NCBI GenBank assembly: GCA_015680905.1
Contig: CM027377.1
Span: 20,050,501-20,114,500 of the forward strand
Source of the DNA: Coptis chinensis
Lineage: Eukaryota > Streptophyta > Magnoliopsida > Ranunculales > Ranunculaceae
Direction: 5' to 3'
Length of the DNA: 64,000 nucleotides
This document shows, piece by piece, positions 45,643 through 54,875 of the stretch (position 1 is the stretch's first letter; each line of letters starts with the position of its first letter). The notes beneath the pieces are model-generated. The model was not told the DNA's origin and ran no database searches. It was given only the letters and a program-made list of their open reading frames with translations. A program made the position numbers and the translations under genes.

Positions 45643-46687
45643 GTGTTTAGATCTCATTTTTTCTTAAAAAATATTTTTCTAAAAAAATATTTATTCTAAA
45701 AACAATTTTTAAATAAACATATTTGGCTGTGATTTTTCTTGAAAGCTATTTTATCAGACCAACACATTTCGTGTAATATTTCTCGACATATTTCTGCATA
45801 TTGCGTCATTTAGTACTAAAACATCCAGGGCAGTTCATTTGCCTTAAGCGACCAAAGTGAGAAATCCCCAAAAAGACAGTTTATTAACTTGAAAAACAAG
45901 TTTTTGCTATTTATCCTAACAAGAAATAAGCCAAAAGGCCCAATTTTCAATTTTAGTCATAGTCTAGGACAGTTGGGTTTTGAAACTATTAATAAGGACA
46001 TTTTTTGGCTTATAACTACTAGAAAAACCAGATTTCTCGTTTTAATTATTAATAAGGGCAGACTTGACTTTTTTATTTTTTACTCTTTCGAATTTGACCC
46101 TTATATGTTTGGTATGCACAGAAGCTTGTGCATACTTCGCATACCAAGAGGTGGTATGCACTGACACTTGTGCATACCATTTTCTTTGTAATGTTTGGTA
46201 TGCACTGACGTCTGTGCATACCTCTCATACCAAGAGGTGATATATTCACTAATACTTGTGCATACCATTTTCTTTGTGATGTTTGGTATGACCGACATAA
46301 TGCATACCATTTTCGAAGAGGTGGTGATGTTTGGTATACCATTGACATTTGATGCATTGACATCCTTGTGCATAAGAACCAAGAGGTGGTATGCATTGAC
46401 ACTTGTGCATACCATTTTCTATGTGATGTTTGGTATGCACTGACGTCTGTGCATACCTAAGGTGGTATGCACCAACACATGTGCATACCATGGTACTATT
46501 GTCTTTTTCAGACAAAAGTCAACTATTGTCTTTTGAGAGTGTTTTTGAAATGAGGGTGGGTTTTTTAGTTTGTTATTTCGGAATTTTGTTCTTTTCAGTT
46601 TTGTCCCCTTATCCTAAAACATGTTTTTTGGACCAATAAATATTTTTGGGTGAAAAACTACTTTTTAGAAAAATGGAGATCAAACAT
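45643..46687. mobile_element. Inverted-repeat element enclosing a hairpin array
   Basis: The left end GTGTTTAGATCTCATTTTTT, followed by CTTAAAAAATA, is mirrored at the right end. Read inverted, the right end gives ATGTTTGATCTCCATTTTTC then TAAAAAGTA. The ends are about 1.04 kb apart. AT-rich flanking arms continue inward on both sides. There is no transposase coding. The interior holds the GGTATGCAC...GTGCATACC array (46108-46490). A target duplication was not found, so the class is open. Confidence 0.45.
46108..46490. repeat. Array of short palindromes GGTATGCAC-N-GTGCATACC
   Basis: Nine or so hairpin units occur at about 46112, 46152, 46197, 46233, 46284, 46332, 46387, 46432 and 46463. Most have the form GGTATGCACTGAC, a short loop of three or four bases, then TGTGCATACC. 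Units are joined by CATTTTCTTTGTGATGTTT or CAAGAGGT linkers at a period of about 45 or 90 bases. Two units are worn. Confidence 0.9.
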
Positions 46688-47159
46688 GGTTATTTTTTCA
46701 AAAAACATTTTTTCACTAATAAATATTTACTTGCAATAAATAAATACGATCCTAGTTAACTTTACACGTTATTATTTCAAATTGGTAGAAATATAATATC
46801 AATGCCAGTTAGAGCATCTTTAGGAGAGAAACCAAGAAAACACCAAATTTTAGAACCAAATTAAACACCAAACCAAAAAAACACCAACCAACTTTAGGAG
46901 AGACATCAAATTTTCAACATCAAATGACGCGGTTTTGGATAAACTGCGCCATAAAGCCCACTGGGCTTTCTCAACACCGCGCACTGAAGCCCATCGTAAA
47001 GGCCTAAGCCCACGCGGTCGGTGTTCTCAATACAGCGTGCTATATCTATATAAACAGGACCAAAGCCGCGCAGTTAATTCATTTTTAACTTTTCTCTCAA
47101 TTCATAAACCCTCTCCTTAGTAAAAAAAAAAAAACCTACCTAAACTCTTGAAATTTTAA

Positions 47160-49418
47160 ATGGATCATTTTCAACCTTTCGACGGTGATGACGAAGAGTA
47201 TTGGCAGTACACAAACGACATTGGCGATGAAGTACAAGCCGATGGGGGAGAAGAACGATGAAGTACAAGACGGTGGGGGAGAAGAAGCTGAGGATGTCAC
47301 ACCGACTGATAGACATCCCTATGTACTTGAGTATCAATTGAACGACTTCGATTGGAAATTTAATCCCGATGAAACACTTGATATGCAAGTTGTGTCTTCT
47401 ACACGTGATACAAAACACGTGTCGAGTGTAGTGGCTAATTCTCAGGTAATTAATTAGTTTTGATTAAATATTTTGAATATTATGCATTACTTAGTTGAGT
47501 TGGACCAATTAATTATTTATCTTATACGCATTATTTTTTTTTTCATAATATCAACAAGTTATTGACTACCGAGTTAGATCGGCTTTACTTGGTATTAGAG
47601 AGTGGTGGAAGGTTATTAAGAGTTTGGTACACCTTTGGGTCTTTTGGTTGATGTTGATTATGAGAAGGCTGATTGGACAATGGTCATAGCTTTAGTAGAA
47701 AGATGGTGGAATACAACTCATATATTTTATTTTTCTTGTGCGGAGTTAGAGTTCACACCACTAGACTTCACCATGATTTCTGGGTTGAGTATCGGTATAG
47801 GCCAACCGATACCTTTTAACACAAATTATGAGAACATTGGTAGTATGCTTACTCATTTTCCTCGCTTGGAGGCGGATGCTTATGATTCTTCTGGTATTAA
47901 GCTATCTTATATTAAGACTGCATATATGGAACCTCTCTTGGATCCTAATACACGAGCGGAGTTAGCTTTGACTATTCTACCTGGTAGTGAGGGCGATGAT
48001 GTGTATGTTAGGGCTTTTTTGATGTTTTTTATTAGGCATGTTTTGTTTCCAAATGGTCATTCTACGGTACGCGGGGGATATTATGCTTATGTTTTTATTT
48101 GTATAATATGAGAGATTATAACCTTGGTAGCTCAGTATATGCCACATTGATAGCGGCGTTAGACAAATCTTCACAGACATTAATTTGGAAGTATAAGTCC
48201 TTAGATTGCAGGATTCACAAGACTTTTGGAGATTTGGTTTTATGAGTACTTCCGTTGTCTTTGCCCTAACATAGACATGATTGCTGATACTCGCCCTAGA
48301 TTTGCTAGTTGGTCAGGGCCTCACTTGACTCATAATAGAGGCAGTATATTAGAAATAATGTGTGTATGGCTCGTGCTCAGATTGATATTAGATCATTGTC
48401 ATCTATTGAGTGGAGACCTTGGCGTTTTCGACTACCTTTGACGATCGGTTATGCGGCAAAGATGCTTGTGTTTTGTCACGTCCACGAGTTATTTTTGCCG
48501 CATGTCGCAAAAGTTGGTAACCGCTTGTGGCGGCAGATGTTGGAGACAATTGACTGGACATTATGGAGTTCCATGTGCTCCCATACCAGATGTTAGTGAT
48601 GCGAAGTCATGGAGTAGAACTCAAGTTCATGAAGTTCATGGCAGTGGTGGTCCTTGGCCAAATGCGTTTTCTTTTGTTGTTGAGCAGACTGCTGATCAGT
48701 ATTATAAATGGTGGAACCGTATCTCCATGGGTCCGTTGTTGCCCCCTGTTGGTCGGGCTAACAACTTCGAGTTTATGGGACTAACAGGGATGAGACGTGA
48801 GCTACATATTCCTCATCCGCCACAGCCTGTTTACAACCCACAACCTATGAATGCATATCATCTAGCTCTTGTGTCTGCCACTAATCCGATGATGTTTGCC
48901 GTGTGTGGACCTGATGGGGAGGCTATTTACCTTTCCATTCCTGAGGTGCCTGATGCTCATTTCCATGAGTTAGAGCCGCAGATTAATCAGTATACCCTGA
49001 TGAGTTTAGTTGTTTTATTTATCTTCTTTATTATATATATAATATGTACTCACACTGTATTTTCTTGGATTTTCAGGATGTTTATCGGGAAAGATATGAG
49101 AGCAATATTCGTATGTTTGATGGGATGAAGACTGCTTTGTATCATTACATCCAAGAAAGAGAGGAGGCATATTCTCAGACATATCAGTAATCCCAACGTG
49201 CGTATGAGGAGACTCGAAAAGCATATGAGGATATTCAGCAGGTGTACACGCAACAACATCATGGATATTATTAACTTCAGGCTGAGGTAGTTAACCTTCG
49301 TGCAGACATAGAAGATCTTGGTTCTCAGGTTAAGAACTTAGAAGAGCAGCTTCGGAACATCCAAATAGAAAGAGTAGAGTCATCGAGTGGTAAGGGGCGT
49401 AAGAAGAGAGCTAAATAA
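47160..49418 (+). pseudogene. Plant mobile domain (MAIN/MAIL1-like) protein gene, lightly broken
   Basis: An ATG at 47160 opens MDHFQPFDGDDEEYWQYTND. A 31-bp tandem duplication at about 47226-47287 shifts the frame, after which EYQLNDFDWKFNPDETLDMQ follows up to a donor near 47445. After an intron, LGIREWWKVIKSLV and, one frame away, ALVERWWNTTHIFYFSCAEL, then EFTPLDFTMISGLSIG (47635-47800) are the hallmark of the plant mobile domain (PF10536). Further pieces are DYNLGSSVYATLIAALDKSS, IWFYEYFRCLCPNIDM, RPRFASWSGPHLTHNRG and WRPWRFRLP. A C-terminal part from 48560 to 49000 follows, then a coiled coil (NLRADIEDLGSQVKNLEEQL) and a basic tail GKGRKKRAK ending at 49416-49418. Two in-frame stops and several frame changes mean this copy is probably dead. 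The host relatives MAIN and MAIL1 act in genome stability and silencing of transposons. Confidence 0.75.
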
Positions 49419-49499
49419 ATTTTATGTAATATGATAGTTTTTTAATCATTTTGGATATTGGATCATATAATCATAGATTTTGGATCATTTTTATCATTT

Positions 49500-49592
49500 T
49501 GGATACATAATTATAATAATAATCATAATCATAATCATAATCATAATACATAATCATAATCATAATCATAATCATAATCATAATCATAATTA
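49500..49592. repeat. (ATAATC)n microsatellite
   Basis: About 14 near-perfect ATAATC units within the mobile-domain transposon, between the gene and the right end. Confidence 0.9.
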
Positions 49593-50218
49593 TAATCATT
49601 TTGGATACAATTGAACACTTCTTAATTTCTTCAATTGCAAACTTCCTAATTTCTTCAATTGCATCCAAATACCTAATTTCTAATTTTTAGATAAAACACA
49701 CACGGTGTTGGCAAAACTGCGCCATAGAAGCCCAAGCCCAGGCGGTGTTGACAAAACCGTGCCATATAAGTCTAATTAGAAGTCAAAGCTCACGCGGTGT
49801 TAGAAAAACTACACTGTTTTTCTAAAACCGCGTGAGTGATTTGATACATCACCAAAGTTGGAACCAAATTTTGGCCGATTTGGTGTTTGGTTTGTTTGGT
49901 TTGTTTTTTTTTTTTTTTTTTTTTTTAATGTTTTCATCAACATGTGAGTCTCCTGAAGATGAAAAAACACCGAAATTTAGTGTTTGATGCTAAGAAAATA
50001 TCTCACCTAAAGATGCTCTTAAGAAAACAATTGACATATTTTAAATTGTAATCGACAGAATCACCAAATTGAAAAAAATTGAAAGTAGAAATGAAATTAA
50101 ATGAAAATCAATCACCAAATCGGAAAAAGTAGACCAAGTTGACCACTAAGTTGATAGTTAGTCTTTTGTTTACAGATCAGAATGGAGATTAAACTCGTTT
50201 GAGGACAATATTCCAGCA

Positions 50219-50356
50219 ATCTATAATCAAACACATTGAATTGTTGACTCGGAGAACTCTATAATCAAACACATTGAATTGTTGACTCGGAGAAACTCGA
50301 GGACAATATTCCAGCAATCTATAATCAAACACCATTGAATTGTTGACTCGGAGAAA
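50219..50356. promoter_or_regulatory. Tandem repeats each with a W-box, upstream of GLR exon
   Basis: A unit TCTATAATCAAACACATTGA plus ATTGTTGACTCGGAGAA occurs three times (about 50220, 50258, 50318). Each copy carries TTGACT, a WRKY-binding W-box, at 50244-50249, 50282-50287 and 50343-50348. They lie 175-280 bp upstream of the GLR start codon. Clustered W-boxes often mark defence-induced plant promoters; function here is inference. Confidence 0.6.
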
Positions 50357-50522
50357 CTTGGACTGCGACACATTAATGTCTAGATTGTCTGATTAATTGC
50401 TAGTAAATACTAGAAACTCATGAATTAATTCATTCCTTCACAGGGAGAAGGGCTCTCTACACGTATGAACAAAACTTTATCAAGCTAAAGCATTAACGAC
50501 CAACCCAACATCTTCTGTTCCA

Positions 50523-50787
50523 ATGAAGAAGATAACAGACTATCCCTCACTTTCTTCTTCTATTATCTTTGTGTTAGTGTTAGTGTGTGCAATCAAAAGT
50601 ATAACTAGTGAGATGTCAAGTGTAGATGTAGGGGTGATTCTGGATTTGGATACATGGGTAGGAAAGATGAGCCAAAGCTGCATATCTATGGCGCTCTATG
50701 ATTACTACTCGACTCGCAATTACACTAGAAAGTTGGTTCTTCATACCCGAAACTCCAACAGTGACATAGTAGGTGCCGCTTCAGCAG
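50523..50787 (+). CDS. Glutamate receptor-like (GLR2 clade) first exon
   Basis: The frame from 50523 starts MKKITDYPSLSSSIIFVLVL and VCAIKSITSEM, a signal peptide with a hydrophobic core at about residues 13-28. It continues SSVDVGVILDLDTWVGKMSQ and SCISMALYDYYSTRNYTRKL up to DIVGAASA, where a strong donor GCAG|GTACGT lies at 50787/50788. VGVILDLDTWVGKM...SCISMA is the start of the extracellular amino-terminal ligand-binding domain of plant GLRs, which are plasma- or endomembrane cation channels. The exon ends at the place where exon 1 of GLR2-type genes ends, as I recall. No second exon (ALDLL..VQAIIGP-like), channel pore or YTxM region was found downstream, where only transposons follow. 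It is either a truncated gene or one whose next exon lies beyond 64 kb. Confidence 0.65.
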
Positions 50788-50947
50788 GTACGTAAAATTT
50801 GATCAATAAACTGCAGGTAACACTGTAACAGTTAAGCCCTCCTTGATATATTGTTTTTCTTTCGTATTTTGAACATGTGGCATTAGGCTTAGCTTGTAAC
50901 CAGAAAATTAAGAGTGCCAAAATTAAGAGTGCCAAAACCTGTGGGAC

Positions 50948-51564
50948 TAGGGGTGTGTTTCGGTCGGATGGGATTGGAATATGGGTTTTCGGTTTCGGAA
51001 TCTGATATGTTGTGCCGAATCCGATCCGTTTTTCGATTTTTTTCAGAAGTTTTGGAAATTAGATGAAAATTGGAATTTGGAAAAAATGGGAAATTGGGAA
51101 ATTGGATAATTTGGATAAAAATAGGAAATGATTGAAAATTCAAATATCTTAATATTAAATCTATTTTATAACTTGTACAATAAATACTAATTCTAGGGTT
51201 TTTAGTTTGATTGTACTATATATTATTGATTATGCAAGTTAATCCATTGTAAATGAGCGGAAAAAAATGGGGTTATATTAAAACAATTCTAATTACATTA
51301 GAAATTTAGATATATTGTATGTAATTCCAAATAATAATTCGGCAAAATCGGATATAATTGGGCAAAATTGGATCGGATATGTATCCGCGGATTCAGGGAA
51401 AAAACGGAATTTCAGAAATTATCCGAAGCCAATCCGAATTTAAATCAGATTTTCGGCAATTGGATTTTTGGAAATCAGTCGAATAATATTGATGTCGAAT
51501 CCAAAAAATTCAAATCAGAATTCGAAAAAATTGGAATTTCGGGAAAAATTGCACTCCTAATCCT
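50948..51564. mobile_element. Possible MITE with CCGAAT/ATTCGG-rich arms
   Basis: The segment starts TAGGGGTGTGTTTCGG and ends GCACTCCTA; the terminal eight bases pair with one mismatch. Both arms are rich in TTCGGAAT/ATTCCGAA words and the centre is AT-rich, like other TAGGG(C/G)TG-ended hAT MITEs in this window. A convincing 8-bp duplication is missing, so boundaries are tentative. It lies in the intron that would follow the GLR exon. Confidence 0.4.
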
Positions 51565-51659
51565 GACGATTACAAAATGGTTTTGAGAAGTTCACAAGAT
51601 CCAAAAGTTTTGGTTTCATTCTTTTGATAGGAAATTGTTTGAAATGATTGTTTGTTTTT

Positions 51660-51930
51660 TGACGATATGATTAAGTGGGATTACAACATCCCTAGTTTTC
51701 ATTAATAAATCTCTGTTACACAGTATAGTACCTAGTCCGTCCTCCATTACAATTGTGCTAAATAAGTCTTTCATCAAAATGAGAATAGAACATCAACACA
51801 TACCTAGAACTATTACATTCATTCAAGTACAGGGAGGTTAAGTAATCAGCAGCCTTATTAGTCTCCCTATAAACATGCTTGAATTCAACATAATCAAAAG
51901 CATGCATGAACCAAATGAAATATGGATTCT
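51660..51930 (-). mobile_element. LINE 3' fragment (RNase H-like tail)
   Basis: The minus strand reads FEFKHVYRETNKAADYLTSL-like coding at about 51910-51830 (the motif HVYRETNKAADYL). This is the last helix of the RNase H domain found at the C terminus of plant L1-type LINE ORF2. About 120 bases of 3' sequence follow. It may belong to the LINE at 59.3-64 kb or be a separate fragment. Confidence 0.4.
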
Positions 51931-52565
51931 AGCACATTCATACAAAACCAGGGACTCCATTCTCTTGATTGCTTTTGTTGTAGTTTGAAATGGTTGTTAC
52001 GTTGTAGTTTATGTTGTAGTTTTTATTCAAAATGCCACATTATGAATTCAACTAAGAGTTCTGAAAGTTCTGCCTGTCTTCTAGCTAAACAGGGCCGGCT
52101 CAACCCAAAATGTGGCCTTAGGCGAAACGTTAAGCTAGGCCTTTATTTTCTAGCCTGTCTATAATCACCAAAAAAATTCACCATATATATTGCAAAGAAA
52201 TACAATAGAAAAAAAACCAATTTTTATTATAAATTAAGAGCCAAATCTAGTATTAAGTCACAAATCAAATGAAAACTACAAAAACGTAACCAAATGAACA
52301 TCAAAACTATAAGTAAATGAAATAAAAAAAAATTCAAATTTCACAAAAAAAAAAAAAAAAAAAAAAAACTATGAGTATGAGATGATTAACCGTTAAGAAC
52401 TCAAAGAGTGAAATAGACAAATGGTTAAACTTGAAATTGGTGAAATAGAATAAGTGAGAGAGAGAGAGAATTAATGAGAGAAGTGCAACGCCAAAATTTT
52501 TAATTAAGAAGAAGAAGAAAAAGAAGAAAAGGCATAGAATGTGGAGATTCTATCACTAAACATGG
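51931..52565. other. Stretch without recognisable genes
   Basis: No coding was recognised. A poly(A) run of about 24 A sits at 52346-52369 and a (GA)n run near 52458-52470. A block beginning CAGGGCCGGCTCAACCC near 52087 looks like the end of some repeat, but no partner end was found. Confidence 0.35.
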
Positions 52566-53197
52566 GATTTTGATAAGATGAGAATGGATTGATATGAAAT
52601 ATTTACTTGATTAATTTCTACATATTACACAATGATATATTTAGCGTTTACAAGTGAGAGAATCACTCTAAGTGATTCCTAAATCTATGGGATTAATGTC
52701 AATCCAAAAATATTGTTACTATACACATGAGTGTTACTATGTTGGGCGAGAAGAAATCCATAAACAATCTGTACAAATGGTGGGTAAGGTCCATTTTAAG
52801 GGAAAGGGGGTGAGCCCGGCCCGTAAGTTGCACTGAATGTAAGGGCATGCGCCCCATTACTTCTATCGCTCCCCCTCAAGTTGGAGAGTGAATGTCAAGA
52901 ACACCCAAACTTGCGAATTAATCTTAGGAAGACGTCCTTGCCAAGAGGTTTATTGAATGTGTCAGCAACCTGATTTGAGGATGAAATGAAGCTAGGAGAT
53001 AATAATAATTTGGCTCTGTATCTTTTGGTTAAGAAATGACAGCTCAATTCGATGTGCTTCGTTCTTTCATGGAAAACCGGATTCTGAGAGATATGAAAGG
53101 TTGCTTGATTGTCGTCAGAACATGGTCATTGGAGATGAGTGAGATATGCCTTATAAATCATTCAAAAGATACTTCAACCATTGAAGTTCACAAGCAA

Positions 53198-53511
53198 TAG
53201 AGCATGGAATCGGGTCGGGTAGACCCAAATCCAACCCGACCCGATTACCGAATACATTGGGTTCGGGTCGATTTTCATATCCGTTCATGTATTCGGGTCG
53301 GATTCGGATTCGAGTATGTTGGATTCGAGATCGGGTTTAGATATAATTTTTGGGCTTTTTTTGAATTTCTAGTGTTATCCGATCGGGTCAGTCGGGTTTG
53401 AATATTAAATTTCGGATTTAATCGGGTTCAGGTTCGGGTTCGGATATTGTGAAACTATTCGGATTCGGATATAGCCATATCCGACCCGAACCTAACCCGA
53501 TCCCTGCCCTA
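53198..53511. mobile_element. hAT-type MITE nested in the copia RNase H region
   Basis: The 314-bp element starts TAGAGCATGGAATCGGG and, inverted from the right, TAGGGCAGGGATCGGG. The 8-bp flanks are ACAAGCAA (53190-53197) and ACAGGCAA (53512-53519), one difference. Arms are rich in CGGGTCGG/CCGACCCG. No transposase is present. It sits inside the RNase H part of the surrounding copia element, so it is the younger insertion. Confidence 0.8.
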
Positions 53512-54289
53512 ACAGGCAAGGGTCGCCATTGATCTATATTCTGCTTCCGTGGAAAAACGTGACATTGTGCTATGCTTCTTTGTTTTCCAGGAGAGAGGAC
53601 TAGAACCAAGGAAAGTACAATAAGCACTAGTAGAATGACGAGTGATAGGACAACCAGCCCAATCAAAATCACAGAAAGAATTAGCTAGTGGCTGATAATA
53701 GAATCCCTTTGTTCATTGAACCTGTGAGGTAGAGAAGTATACGATGAGCAACATCTAGATGTGTAGTCCGCGGGGACTGCATGCTAAGATAATGAATAAA
53801 GTAGTGTATAGGTCTTGTAACCGTGAGATATTGGAGGCGCCCAATCAAGCGACGGTAGGCTGTAGGATCCTGTAGTAATATGCCATCATCTGTAGTGGGA
53901 TTGATGTTTTGTTCCATACAGAAGTCAGAAATGAGACCACCAATGGTACCACAATCAGATAGAATGTTCTTGATACATTTGCTTTGCATAAGGAATAATC
54001 CTATATTTTTAGCGAGCCACTTTGATACCCAAGAAATATTTGAGACGTCCCAAGTCCTTGATATAGAACTTTGCTTCTAAAAAATGCTTCAAGTTTTGAA
54101 TGATAGATGGATTGTTACTTATGATCAAAATGTTGTCCACATAAACAAGGACTAATGTAGAATTAGAACTACGAATATTAGTGAATAGAGAATAAAAACA
54201 GACTTGGACTGAGTGAACCCTGCAGTGATAAGGGTGGAAGAGAGTTTGGCAAACCATTGCTGAGAAACTTGCTTGAGTCCATATAAGGA

Positions 54290-54875
54290 CCTATTAAGTC
54301 AACAACTAAGCAGTTAAAATGAGTTTTTAGAACTAATCGATCGAGGAGCAATATGCGATTAATCGGTTATATCACGTCGGATGTATATATTTGACACTTT
54401 CAAAATATAATCATACCAAATATTTCTAATAGTTATCTGAGATACAAAAAAAAAAATCAAATTCTCATAATCACAATTAACTAACTAAATATTGGAGTAC
54501 TACATAGATGTCAAACACAACAATTAAGTTAAATATTTAAAGGAATAAGGGAGAGAGAATCGATAATACAATAATTTGTATATTTAACTTTCGTTAAGGA
54601 AGGGAATGAAAATAAGTAAACTCTTAGCTTTATGTGTTGATTAGGTTCTATTATTATTAATACGGTTTAAGAATCCAATTCATTCATTTTATGTAATTTT
54701 TTGGTGGAGAACCAATTTTTTTTTCTCGGTTTAGTGAGAAATTAGTCATCTTGCCCGATTAATCGGTTAATTCGGTGATTAAATCGGATCGGTGAGAAAA
54801 TTTTTAAAATCGGTAAAATATAACCGTGTACAAGCGATATGCGATTAATCGGCCGAGATGACTGATATTGATAGC
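54290..54875. mobile_element. Foreign insertion within the copia element, about 0.58 kb
   Basis: Sequence that does not resemble copia coding interrupts the reverse transcriptase region. It carries ATATGCGATTAATCGG twice in the same direction (about 54350 and 54840) and many ATTAATCGGTT words. Terminal repeats and a target duplication could not be fixed, so the class is unknown. Confidence 0.45.

Larger units (their letters stand above)
46812..50018 (+). mobile_element. TIR DNA transposon carrying a plant mobile domain gene
   Basis: The left end GAGCATCTTTAGGAGAGA and the right end, inverted, GAGCATCTTTAGGTGAGA pair at 17 of 18 bases. Both are flanked by TTA (46809-46811 and 50019-50021), the 3-bp duplication of PIF/Harbinger elements. 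Subterminal words ACGCGGT-TTTTGG-AACTGCGCCATA recur near both ends (46926-46955 and about 49700-49830), as expected for transposase-binding repeats. The only coding is a plant mobile domain gene (47160-49418). No DDE transposase or Myb-like partner was seen, so mobility would need help in trans. Confidence 0.7.

Noticed and set aside
46073-46515. Several overlapping 80-110-codon frames on both strands
   Set aside because: They are by-products of the tandem hairpin repeats; the repeated HTKHHKENGMHK-like peptide only mirrors the DNA repeat.
52087-52150. hAT-like end CAGGGCCGGCTC
   Set aside because: No matching inverted end or 8-bp duplication was found; the similar GAGCCCGGCCC near 52812 lies inside the copia LTR.
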